NCBI RefSeq assembly: GCF_905220415.1
Contig: NC_059563.1
Coordinates: 5,590,001 to 5,654,000, forward strand
Reading direction: 5' to 3'
Origin: Colias croceus
Lineage: Eukaryota > Arthropoda > Insecta > Lepidoptera > Pieridae
DNA: 64,000 nucleotides
In this document: in pieces, positions 34,801 through 41,779 of the stretch
Layout: every line of letters starts with the position of its first letter
Numbering within the stretch: position 1 is the first letter of the stretch
Translations under genes and position numbers: made by a program
Notes under the pieces: model-generated
What the model was told of the DNA's origin: nothing
Seen by the model: the letters and a program-made list of their open reading frames with translations, nothing else
Database searches by the model: none

Positions 34801-35058
34801 CTATGAATGTTTTTAACGCTTGGCAGACATTTTTGAGAATCTTTTTATAGGTGGTTGTAAGTCTAGTTGTTTATAATACTTCAATGACTATAACTCTACT
34901 TAATTTATTAAATATTTACATAAAATGATGACTTTTCCAGTAACGTACTACGGTCGCAGTCATTCCACGGGCCGGTGCTGTCGCCGAGCGTGCGCTACCA
35001 ACCTCCGCCCGGACTCATCCACGAGTCTTACGACGCTTCGAGCGATAACGACTTCTAG
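21675..35058 (+). CDS. Unrecognised Ser-rich protein, C-terminal 743 residues in seven exons
   Basis: Seven exons join in a single frame: 21675-22845, 24334-24517, 25549-25756, 26652-26884, 27311-27525, 27854-27956 and 34941-35058 (TAG at 35056-35058). Each junction has GT/AG sites and matching phases (1, 2, 0, 2, 1, 2). The predicted chain is rich in Ser, Arg, Asn and Asp, with a short helical start (LLKTQNAITNLQAKLHSARN) and otherwise probably disordered. Two copies of a module are visible. Exons 2 and 6 start with xQKK and contain NWKKRASYDPMKAA and KWKRRASYDPRKAA. Exons 3 and 7 each carry RSQSFH. I do not recognise the family; the basic, Ser-rich composition would suit a cytoskeletal or scaffold protein, but that is a guess. 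The N-terminus was not found. The final intron (7 kb) holds a MITE and an intact LINE. Confidence 0.85.
22878..23101 (-). repeat. ACTAGC-type repeat, T1 form
   Basis: Inverted T1 copy in an intron of the + gene: ATCCTACTAATATTATAAAT at left and GAAGCCGCGGGCGGTAATCT at right. Confidence 0.75.
23515..23704 (+). repeat. ACTAGC-type repeat, T4 form
   Basis: AAGCTGCGCTTCGCGGTTTC, CCTCGATAAATGGGCTATCT and CAGCTTTATAATATTAAGTA blocks. Confidence 0.65.
23795..23970 (-). repeat. ACTAGC-type repeat, T5 form
   Basis: CTACTAATATTATAAATGCG, ACTCTGTCTGTCTGTCTGTT, GGCACAGACAATCTTTAGAC and GGGCGAAGCC...GGCGGACCGCTA. Other T5 copies are at 26403 and 52632. Confidence 0.65.
24334..24517 (+). CDS. Unknown + gene, exon 2
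   Basis: Acceptor TTCAATTCCAG, donor CCTAG|GTATGT. It encodes GQKKPNQHRSSSALASKE then NWKKRASYDPMKAA and a basic helix, AERERKRQQIAKR. Same phases (1 in, 2 out) and same opening motif as exon 6. Confidence 0.85.
24675..24875 (+). repeat. ACTAGC-type repeat, T4 form
   Basis: ACTAGCTGCTCCGCGCGGTT start, GATAAATGGGCTATCTAACA core and TTCAGCTTTATAATATTAGT end. Confidence 0.7.
25031..25187 (+). repeat. GAAGTGAAACTTC element, type A, copy 2 (5' end damaged)
   Basis: The 5' arm is reduced to TTGAAACTTCTTTAGGCGC. The internal GAGTAAGGCGACGATTTTGG and 3' AAAGAAGTTTCACTTCTAAC are intact, followed by CACGTGAG, CACACACGCTC and seven T. Confidence 0.7.
25232..25460. mobile_element. MITE-like repeat with 13-bp inverted ends
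   Basis: 229 bp bounded by AACCGACTTCAAA and TTTGAAGTCGGTT, with internal GGAGGAGGTTATCAATTCGG. The terminal match is perfect over 13 bp. Partial relatives occur near 18.6 and 63.86 kb. Confidence 0.6.
25549..25756 (+). CDS. Unknown + gene, exon 3
   Basis: Acceptor CATTGCAG, donor TTTAAG|GTGAGA (phase 0). It contains HRSQSFHTTNIADLTLDY, then an acidic stretch SSEGTEDDQLTLP, then DILDVRRRVNNVVLGREY. A type B GAAGTGAAACTTC element begins only 35 bp past the donor. Confidence 0.85.
25792..25996 (+). repeat. GAAGTGAAACTTC element, type B, copy 2
   Basis: TTGAAGTGAAACTTCTTTAT start, CGTGATTCGACGTATTTC inside, AAGAAGTTTCACTTCTTACG end with GTGTACACTAGTACAC foldback. The CGTTACGCGTGACATTTTTC unit seen once more in copy 1 is deleted here. 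Confidence 0.75.
26157..26265 (-). repeat. T2 repeat fragment
   Basis: Distal end only: ATCTATACATATAATAAATC, GTACAATTCTGTACATTG and GGATCGATACCAAACCC. Confidence 0.6.
26403..26609 (+). repeat. ACTAGC-type repeat, T5 form
   Basis: AAGCGGTCCGCCCCGGCTTC start, GTCTAAAGATTGTCTGTGCC and TTTCGCATTTATAATATTA end, with the last ATAATATTAGTAGGG duplicated. It ends about 40 bp before exon 4 of the + gene. Confidence 0.65.
26652..26884 (+). CDS. Unknown + gene, exon 4
   Basis: Acceptor TTGATTCAAG, donor CAGAG|GTGGGT (phase 2). It encodes VNQPDKKHTRKIKPDRD, KRRTFILDSDSTTNGSSPRN and a Ser/Glu-rich end. The open frame continues past the donor, but the GGTGGGTTGGGGTGG sequence there reads as intron. Confidence 0.8.
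27191..27288 (-). repeat. T1 repeat fragment, internally deleted
   Basis: AGTAACTTGGATTAACACAT at left and GCGGGCGAAGCCGCAGACGG at right, with the central block mostly lost. It lies 22 bp before exon 5. Confidence 0.55.
27311..27525 (+). CDS. Unknown + gene, exon 5
   Basis: Acceptor TATATTACAG, donor GAAATGG|GTAAGT (phase 1). It encodes YSGDYSMSSSTTSASNKK followed by QPRYLDISKYKSENSPKNFL and a polar tail. Confidence 0.85.
27854..27956 (+). CDS. Unknown + gene, exon 6
   Basis: 103 nt; acceptor TTTTACAG, donor GCGAG|GTGAGT (phase 2). It encodes EQKKQELEKWKRRASYDP then RKAAALGKSKTPPKTA, a near-copy of the core of exon 2. A CACTCA-type minisatellite begins within about 10 bp of the donor. Confidence 0.85.
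27957..28110 (+). repeat. CACTCA/AACTCA minisatellite adjoining a splice donor
   Basis: Starts at the GTGAGT donor of exon 6, with alternating ACTCACACTCAC and ACTCAAACTCAC units, then three CTACTCAAATAAA-type units. Read on the other strand the units are GTGAGT-like. The Ser/His open frames through it are artefacts of low complexity. Confidence 0.85.
28701..29708 (+). CDS. LINE ORF1 protein with PHD finger and coiled coil
   Basis: 335 residues. Residues 3-53 form a PHD-type zinc finger (MDCGKCKKN, CNSCDMFLHYQC, KWKCLLC; the C-C-C-C-H-C-C-C order is complete). Residues ~105-180 are an acidic coiled coil containing ESEQRITELEQVIS and LQSKFDDLDQASRN. A C-terminal domain with NVEIQNVPEKK and DIRSVHRVAP resembles the RNA-binding region of other insect LINE ORF1 proteins and the FP-like fold. 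The usual role is RNA binding and chaperoning in the retrotransposition particle, with the PHD finger possibly reading chromatin. The ATG has AAAA before it. Confidence 0.85.
   Translation: MDCGKCKKNINDKDLMKCNSCDMFLHYQCANLSESEFKKILPMNKIKWKCLLCKSKKHGLLSGSSSPKENSASTPILNMNSQTLMQYFDEKFESWQQKWRDDLLAAIREVSSSFKCDIERLESRLLESEQRITELEQVISTSKSFNPPDLSQENTQLRADLKNLQSKFDDLDQASRNCNVEIQNVPEKKTENLIHLSIEIGKLIGVKITETDIRSVHRVAPGSASNRPKNIILQLSSRRLRDNIIAAARARRTLTVAALLGTPTSATATVSQSARFYINEHLTLKNKMLFRSVRQHAQNMSYKYVWVKNACILIRKTDESRAIHIKDICDLDKIK
29860..32706 (+). CDS. LINE ORF2: AP-type endonuclease and reverse transcriptase
   Basis: 948 residues with no stop. N-terminal endonuclease (about 1-230): FYQNCGGLKTK, VILVETWLSNSI, IIGDFNLSYLKW and, at the usual SDH site, NVVPHHPPL. 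The last is the HHP-type variant of insect elements, but the preceding acidic residue appears to be Val. Reverse transcriptase (about 420-720): GSGPDNISPIFLRN, NYRPISILSVIP, QHGFVKGRSTLSN, TDFKKAFDKVDH, GIPQGSILGPLLF and the catalytic YADDLKIY. The protein nicks target DNA and primes cDNA synthesis. Intact otherwise. Confidence 0.9.
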   Translation: MQTSKLSIFYQNCGGLKTKLNELKLNLLAADYDVVILVETWLSNSILDSEILVNNYSMFRRDRNLSIFNKKGGGGVLIMVKSSINVLRRFDLEADDLEELYLHFPSYSNLLLCTCYIPPVSRNNIYDRFFYKLHDIYTNCTFSNYLIIGDFNLSYLKWSSECPSSGPLSCDTDTAKLLSYTMSYLNLKQYNTISNENNKILDLILSNIIGTSVCVADDPLLNVVPHHPPLDTILEIDTQLDLMCSAPKTKRNFFKANYDLINQDLSNIDWISELSSLTPDDAVDLFYEYMYKIIEEQVPLVKTKSKRYPVWFSKGLISTLRKKVKVWTRWKVYKSLRDYQEFNLLRKRVKLLIRNCYTKYIANVESSLKENIKYFWKYTSDLKETNSGYPKIMKLATSSSCDPSVICEMFSNYFQSVFEPITPGAYNTIELLDNKSILNLHHINLTNNEIYKALKDIDPNKGSGPDNISPIFLRNVSGSISLPLQIIFNNCLKTGTFPNRWKTVFITPIFKSGSKNDIANYRPISILSVIPKVFERLVHGRISSSLKHFIIAEQHGFVKGRSTLSNLLEFTNYIFKGLDKKCQIETIYTDFKKAFDKVDHMLLLKKLSFNGIKGNLFRWFSSYLQNRVQVVVMNGFKSSPVVVTSGIPQGSILGPLLFTIFINDISSCFKHSKFLLYADDLKIYSSISNKNDIRLIQDDLDRFSEYCKHNKLYLSYNKCKHVRFTKNINIIPSKFKLGEHILDTDSTIRDLGVYLDAKLTMDVHIDYILKKAYRMLGFITRITKNFRRKDTFICLYQSLVRSHLDYVSPIWNPFYNCYVNKLEMIQKKFLRTLNYRLCSPKCSYNQLLEKYNMMSLTNRRSVTDAVTLRSICVGEIDSSNLLADLSFRVPSRPTRSKCLFHLQHTRTNAGQRAPLHRMCVLHNDKLNEIDMFSCSRYSFKCTISQLYV
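33412..33621 (+). repeat. ACTAGC-type repeat, T1 form
   Basis: ACTAGATTTCCTCCCGCGTT start with part of the GC head deleted. The remainder is typical to TAATATTAGTAGGAT. Confidence 0.7.
33622..34940. other. AT-rich intron sequence of the + gene
   Basis: No repeat ends or coding signal recognised. It ends in the acceptor of the terminal exon. Confidence 0.5.
34941..35058 (+). CDS. Unknown + gene, terminal exon 7
   Basis: Acceptor GATGACTTTTCCAG. It encodes NVLRSQSFHGPVLSPSVR then YQPPPGLIHESYDASSDNDF and a TAG stop. The RSQSFH motif repeats that of exon 3. GC content is clearly higher than in the flanking intron. Confidence 0.85.
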
Positions 35059-35605
35059 GCGAAAAAATAAATAAACGCCAATGTGATAGTGTTGTGTTAA
35101 AATATTTATTTAGTGCGTGTATCCGAACGTGTTTCGCTTTATCTGTCCTACTTGTAGCTGTCAGTTTTGCCGCCGATTTTACGCAATATGAAATAGGGAT
35201 GCTGCAATCTTTTTTTTTTTTATTACATCGCACAAAATATGCAATATGCGTGCACGTTTCTTTTTATTGTATAGTATTTACACGGTTGATGTATCGAATG
35301 ATTTAAAATACGGATAAATTTATGTTAAGATTCGATCTTAAATATACATTTCTGGTATATGTAGGTATTTAATATATTGTAGTAGGGTCGGATAATAATT
35401 AATGCAGTAATGAATTTGTAGATTATATTCGCTCATATCATATACATCGATTAATTTCTTTACTTTACTTTACTGATAGCTAGATTATTTTACTTAGTGC
35501 AATAATTATACATCACATTATTTTTAGTCCTAAACACCGAGTTTATTATCTATTAAGTCACTATTGCTTAGAATATCGCGATTTTCTACTGCAAACTTTC
35601 TTATA

Positions 35606-36007
35606 CAGGGTGTCCTACCATCGGTATTCAAAGCTCAATGGAGGTTATAGTTTTGCATACGCTGAGTACGTAAAAAATACTTATAAAATTCCAGACCCAT
35701 TTTTTTCTGAAATAGATGAATTCTTAAAACTCTTTGTGTACATCCATAACAAGCAACCCGCCCAACTTTGCCATCAGCACGTGAGCTAGCGTTTAAGATT
35801 ATGTTTTCATAGACAAAATGCTCACATTAGAGAAGCGGTATATGCCGGCTGCGCGAAGTTAGAGAAGAAAACATAAATTTTATTTTTAAGGAAAAATTTA
35901 GCAAAAAATTTTGGCGTAATTTTGTTGTTTAAGTATTTTTTACTTGATCAGTGTATGCAAGACTACAAGTCACTTCGCGCTTAGTATACCGATAGTGGGA
36001 CACCCTG
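35606..36007. mobile_element. 402-bp MITE with ~22-bp terminal inverted repeats
   Basis: Left end CAGGGTGTCCTACCATCGG and right end CCGATAGTGGGACACCCTG pair at 20 of 22 positions. TATA flanks both sides (35602-35605 and 36008-36011). No coding capacity. The GGTGTCC terminus is common among insect DNA transposon derivatives; the superfamily is not assigned. It lies within the probable 3'UTR of the + gene. Confidence 0.8.
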
Positions 36008-36620
36008 TATAGCGACCCAAAAGTATTAAGTTTATGGTTACTTGGATAAGTTTTTTATTTGGCTTAATAACGATGTCCAGTACGTTAAGAATTTACAACT
36101 TGCACATGTTCCGATTATTGTAAAACATTTTATATTCCTGTTATAAGCTTAGAAAATTGTCATGATGATTTATTTTGATGCGAACAATTTATATTTTTCT
36201 ATTTAAAATCAATACTCAGCCGAAAATGAATTATAATTTAGCTATGTATATGTACTCGTGTTAGAATTGAATTAAGTAAGTACATACAATCCTTTTTTTA
36301 GCTTTCAGTATTTTTGTACAAATTATTATTTACATTATTATCTATTATATGAGATTAAATATATTTTCTTTTTATTTTCCCACGGGAAATAAATGCAATT
36401 TTTATCTGTGCTAAAATGAATAAATTATTTTCCCGCCTAAAAATTAACATAGACTATGTTATGTTTGTCATGTCTATAAAAAATTAAAAAGGTAGAATTT
36501 CAACATAAGCCTGGCCTTTTTATTAATTCGTTGTTAAATTATTATTGTATTCGCTGTAAGCGTAAGTAGAAGTTTTGTAATTGTATCAATGTTAAGCATT
36601 TCATAATTGTTTAAAAGGAA

Positions 36621-36626
36621 AATAAA
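36621..36626 (+). terminator. Candidate polyadenylation signal AATAAA of the + gene
   Basis: Hexamer followed after about 20 nt by a G/T-rich element. No transcript evidence is available. Confidence 0.4.
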
Positions 36627-36884
36627 AGGAAATTTGAAATGAATTTTTGGTTTTTATTTAGCGTGACTGCGCAATCCAACCTTACCTCCTATCCAACCTT
36701 ACTAACAATCCCTATCCTCCTAAAATAGGCTACCTAACAAAATATGTTTTGTATATAAATATCCTTATGTTTAAAATACATTAAGTAGGTAGGTAATTGT
36801 GATAACCGATCGCATATGTAACAAACATATGAATATATCCAAACAAGCACAAAAACTCGAATATCAGACGATCCAATATGGCTG

Positions 36885-37080
36885 ACTTGTAGAACCATAG
36901 AGGTCCGTCCGGGTTCGATTCCCGGTGAGAACTAACAATAAAAACAATTAGGAGTCTGACAGTGTACAGTGATCACCTACTTGCCAATAAAGGATATCGA
37001 TCAGTGAAGTGAGTGAAATTGATATGTGTAATGCATCTGCCCCATACCCTTCAAAGGGCACAGAAATTCACTAACACAAA
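36885..37080 (+). repeat. tRNA-derived SINE remnant
   Basis: GTCCGGGTTCGATTCCCGGT is a strong pol III B box in a T-arm-like stem. The downstream GATCACCTACTTGCC and AATGCATCTGCCCCATACCC match what I know of dispersed lepidopteran SINE bodies. The A-box half is not recognisable, so a functional tRNA is unlikely. Confidence 0.5.
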
Positions 37081-38268
37081 ATATATCTATTTATTTTCAT
37101 ATTCTTCATATCATAATAAAGATAGACTAGAAAATTTGAAATAGACGTTTCAACTCTTTAAGAACCAACTTTCGTGGCACCGACACAAATCCACCCACTC
37201 CAACCAAGTTTTAGGTTAGGTACTTTTCACACAAATATGTAAAACTAATAGCAAATAATCGGGCATTGAACACACGTAAAAAAGTCGCAGCCAAATGTAC
37301 CTAGCATCTAAATTCTAACCTACGTTCACCCGGAAACGCGATTTGCCGAATCTTATTTTCATCGGAAAAACCGATTGTTGAATTCACACAACACATCTTG
37401 CATTGCGAATCCTGCAAAAAACAGATTCAGTAGAGAAAATCGCGACACCGTGTGAACGTAGGGTCTGGCATAAGCCTCGCTACGATAATGCTACGAATTC
37501 TTGTTTTTCTTGCTCGCCAATTTGTACGATTTCGCCGTTTACAAACGGCGTTGTCTGTTTACAAACGTTCGCAGTTTTATATTATGCCGATACACATAAA
37601 CACATATGTACCTATAGGCCGAAAATTCCATTACATAATATACAAAGAATTTGGAAGCAGAAATTTATGGACAATATTTACGAAATTGTGAAAAGGTTGA
37701 AAAAGATGAGGTTCGTTTTTTTTAAACTAAGTACACAGAGGTGACTGACTGAATTGAAATGAATTTTCTGCATAACAAAACTGCGAGTGTTTTTAATTTA
37801 ACGGCGCCGTTTGTAGATGACGAAATCATAAACACTGCTTCATCCACCACATTTTGTCATTTACAAAATAAGGGTGGCTGAGTCGGTGAGTCGGTTACCT
37901 AACGGTTTATCGAGCAAAATAAACATTTTGAATTCTGGTGTTTTCCAACATATTTACATATATTATGTATGATTCCGTATTTTTCATGAACTTTTGAGGC
38001 TTTGGCCTTTGAGCCATGATTAGAGCACTAATGGCTAATTTTTTTTCTGTTTCGGTAAGAATGTTATGTACTTTTTTATGCTATAAATAAGTAGACAACT
38101 TACAATGTCCCATTTGCTATGTATTTGAATCTTCACGTAAGTAATAAGTACGTTACCTATTTGTGGTCTTTAGTATGTCATTGGTAAGGAAATACAGGTT
38201 TGTAGAAAGGGAAGTAGGTAAGTATAGGTCGTAAAATAAAACAACATGACATATACATTAATTTATCA
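37081..38268. other. Probable intergenic DNA between the two convergent genes
   Basis: No exon is convincing. An open frame at 37403-37744 has no recognisable motif. Bounded by candidate poly(A) sites of the + gene (36.63 kb) and of ALK (38.27 kb). Confidence 0.4.
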
Positions 38269-38274
38269 TTTATT
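38269..38274 (-). terminator. Candidate polyadenylation signal of the ALK gene
   Basis: AATAAA on the minus strand, followed downstream by a TGTATATGTCATGTTGTTTT stretch typical of a cleavage-site G/U element. Other hexamers between here and the stop codon are possible. Confidence 0.35.
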
Positions 38275-41101
38275 TGCGATAACCAATACACTTCGCTCAT
38301 AATACTTTATGAACTTTACAATTTATCCATTTATATAATAATATTAATTTATTTATATCTAACATGTTTACATTTCCATATTTTGAAAATAAAATAATTT
38401 GCAATGTAAAGTAATTTCGTTGTCCTTATTTAAATCCAGTACAATACATAATTAACAATTACATAAAAGGATTATGTACCGTGGACTCTTTTAAAGTATT
38501 TATTACCTAAATAAATATTTTTCATCTCTCATAGCAAGGGAGCATAGAGTAACAATTATAAATTGTCTCTGTTTAAGAAAAGGATAAGTTTTCTATAACG
38601 TTTTTAAAGTAATTATAGAAGCTGTTCATTAACAACCTCTATTTTATTCCTAAACTTAATATTCTTAGGTACAAATTAACATATAACTCGATACATTCAC
38701 TAAATACTCTACTTCATTTATCTAATAATTTTATAAAATAAATATTGACAACAATAAACTCATTTTATAATAATATATTTTAGTGCGTCGTTGTAATTGC
38801 GTAATATGAAATTTTTTGCATGCAAATCTATTAGGTAAATTTTGTTAACGTTGTGAAAATGGTATTTACATTTTGCCATAATACTATACTGGCATCGTTT
38901 TGAATAAAAATCATAAAATAACGTCATAGTTCGCCATTACCTCAATGCACTATATAAAATTATTTATAATTCATCTTTAAAATCCCACAAAGTGTGGTAA
39001 TTGATACTTAAATTAGGTAAATCACTTCTCAGCTTACACAGCTGTCTCTCATATATTTTATATACACAGAGACAATAAATTATCAAAGTAACTTACTTTT
39101 TAAAAACATTGTGAAAAAGCTACATCGAAAATTAAACCTGTACAATTTTCTATTTGATAATACTCCTAAAAGCAATGTTATTGTGGCGTTTTAAATTACT
39201 GCATTTTTCCTCGGTTATTAGTAGAAATAAAATGACAATACATATTTTAATAGTTTAAAAATTGGTGGTATCGATTACGATTATTGATTATCGATGCTTT
39301 TAAAAACACTGCAAGGAATGTTTTCCCGACGCGCCAAATTTGACTTTGACAGATAAAAAAAAGAATAACATTTTAAAGTCACCTAAAAAAGGAACTGTAA
39401 TTCTTTCAACCGGTACTACGTCTTAATCACAACCTTCGTAAGCAATATAACAAAATAAATATTACATTCTAAAGGATATTCATTAAAATAATTATATTGA
39501 GCAATATGAAAGTGACGATAAAACGTTATTCGTGAAATTGCATCAAATAATTTTAAAACGGTAATGTAAAATTAAAAAATTATAGATAATAAAATTATTA
39601 TCTGTTCAATAAATTGTTTTTGATAGTGTAGATAAAAAATATTCTTAAACATTTAATTAAACTTATGAATAAACTTTACATTAACGGTTCAAAGTAGATT
39701 GTCAAATAAATAATTTATTATAGAAAAAGATTTTGTATATGATGTAGACACCATACTTTTTAGTTCCTACACAATATTCCGCATTTTATGTTCATAACAC
39801 AATAATATTCCTTAAAACAATCGCAAAATAAATAACGTTAAAAATAAATTTGGGAGATAGGAACCGTTGTAAATTAGGAACCAAATAACAATTATGACAT
39901 TCATCTAACAGTAAACATTTCAAAATTAATTTATAATTAATACGAATAGATTTTGTTTGGAAACACCCCAAAATAACGCTATACCCTGTCGTTTCATGCC
40001 TCGAAATAAATAAATGCTTGGAGGCTTGAAATTTGGCACTACTGTTACAAACAGAAAATATATTTTTAAATAATACTCTTCAACTCTTCTTAATCTATCT
40101 TAAAATTTAATTAAAGCATCCATTGTGATTTAACACATATCTTGATACATATATCAATAAATATTATGTATATTCGAATTTTTGACTTTAAATTGCAGGT
40201 CGGGCGGGCGTTGGCGTAGTTAAAATAAAAAAAAAACACAATATTGCCGTCTCTCTCTATGCGTATACCAATGTAATGTGATAGAAAGAGACAACAATGT
40301 TTCAACTTCGTACCCGCGTAACACATAATATTACACATGCAATTAATATCTACGTTACAACTACTATGACAATCTTGTGTCTATTTTTTCACATTTTTAG
40401 GGCGGATTTACACAATTCACTACTTTTTATTTTATGTACAAATATTTTAAGCACTACTTAAATACCTATTTAATTGTGGAGATGTGCGTCGATTTGAGAA
40501 CCTTCGACGTTTGATAAAAATAAAATATAAAACATTAATTTCTAAACGCATTTCAGTGTTTTCTTCGAAGAGTTCTCAAACCAATAATCCGTGTCATAAA
40601 CAATGGAGATTTCGTCAGGCACTAACATTAAATACTTGATGCGATGTGCGTATTCGTATTGATATAAAACATTCATTTATATCTCTACATCGCTAAATAA
40701 TACAAATGCTACAAGCGAATCAATGGTAATACAAAAAAGTAGAAAACAACGTACACGTAGAAAATTTTTATTGTTCTAATCTTTATGCAAAACATTGAGC
40801 AAATTGAGCGTCCACATAAAACTATTTATCTCTATAAGCAACAGGAAGCCGTCGTTTAACTTAACGATAAACAATTTGTACAATCGTCTAACAAAAATAT
40901 ATGTATTATGTATCGAAATCAAAAATGATCAATCGATATTTACAACGAATTGTCTTTGCAACGGCAACACGGCGCCAAAACATGACACTGACAGCTGTCA
41001 AGCGGCCATCTTGGGACGTTTGACGTTTACTTTTTTTAGGAGTTCGGCTTTTGACATTTGACAGTTTGACGTTTCTTTTTTTTAATTAACGGCAAAGGTT
41101 T
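38275..41101 (-). other. Probable 3'UTR of the ALK gene
   Basis: 2.8 kb of AT-rich DNA downstream of the ALK stop codon, largely free of the ACTAGC-type repeats that crowd the rest of the window. That fits a conserved transcribed 3'UTR but is not proof. Confidence 0.35.
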
Positions 41102-41779
41102 TTAACAACTGATTTCGACATCGACCTTATCGCCTTCACTACCCTGTTTCTTAACTTTATTCTTGCTATTCACGATGTTAATGTCGGGATAGCTTTTGTT
41201 TCGTGAATTTCCTTGTATGCTCCCGGAACCGGATGAGGTGTTATCACTGCTGTCAGCGTATGGCACATCCGTTAGAGGTCCATTTAGTAAACTGGCAGCT
41301 GAACTTGACAATTTTATCTTTTTATCTTCATTTTCCTCTGAAGGTAGGTCGTGAATGACTGCCTTTTTCGGGTCAATTTGAATTGTTTTCGACTCTGATA
41401 GTTTGTTTGGAGTGACAACATTTATGTATGGGGGTAGGATATTCATGGTTGTTAGGTTCACAGATCCGCTGTTCTTTTTAAGTGCATTTAGGTTTTGTTC
41501 TAGTTGTGCTGCGTCAAGACATAGAGGTTTTGGTTTTGGGACCAATTTGGGTGGTTCTTTGGCCCATGCGTTGATGCGCGGGGGGTCTGGTGAAGCGATG
41601 GGAGCGGTTTTCTTCTCAATTGTGAGGGTATTTGGCTTTTTATCTGGTATTTTATTATCTGGGACTGGTTTGGTTTTATCGGGTGATATTTTATTGTCTG
41701 GTTTCGATTCTATGGCTAGTGAGAGCACATTTTCTGGTGGTTTCGGTGAGGTGGGAGTGATGCTTATAAGCTTTTCGAC
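41102..41779 (-). CDS. Alk: ALK terminal exon
   Basis: Acceptor ATATTTCCACAG. About 225 codons from VEKLISITPTSPKPP to DVEISC and a TAA. Rich in Pro, Lys, Asp and Ser, so probably disordered. It carries MNILPPYINVVTPNK, in which PPYINV resembles a docking tyrosine. The antisense open frame over the same bases is a shadow. Confidence 0.85.
   Translation of the reverse strand, partial: VEKLISITPTSPKPPENVLSLAIESKPDNKISPDKTKPVPDNKIPDKKPNTLTIEKKTAPIASPDPPRINAWAKEPPKLVPKPKPLCLDAAQLEQNLNALKKNSGSVNLTTMNILPPYINVVTPNKLSESKTIQIDPKKAVIHDLPSEENEDKKIKLSSSAASLLNGPLTDVPYADSSDNTSSGSGSIQGNSRNKSYPDINIVNSKNKVKKQGSEGDKVDVEISC

Larger units (their letters stand above)
35059..36640 (+). other. Probable 3'UTR of the + gene
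   Basis: Runs from the TAG of exon 7 to an AATAAA at 36621-36626 followed by a G/T-rich stretch (GAATTTTTGGTTTTTATTT), a plausible cleavage site. Earlier AATAAA hexamers at about 35066 are alternatives. A 402-bp MITE sits inside. Confidence 0.45.

Noticed and set aside
27957..34940. LINE ORFs as host exons of the + gene
   Set aside because: They are bounded by exact LINE borders inside a MITE, and exon 6 joins exon 7 in phase without them.
36897..36935. tRNA fragment with strong T-arm
   Set aside because: No matching acceptor, D or anticodon arms; followed by SINE-like body.
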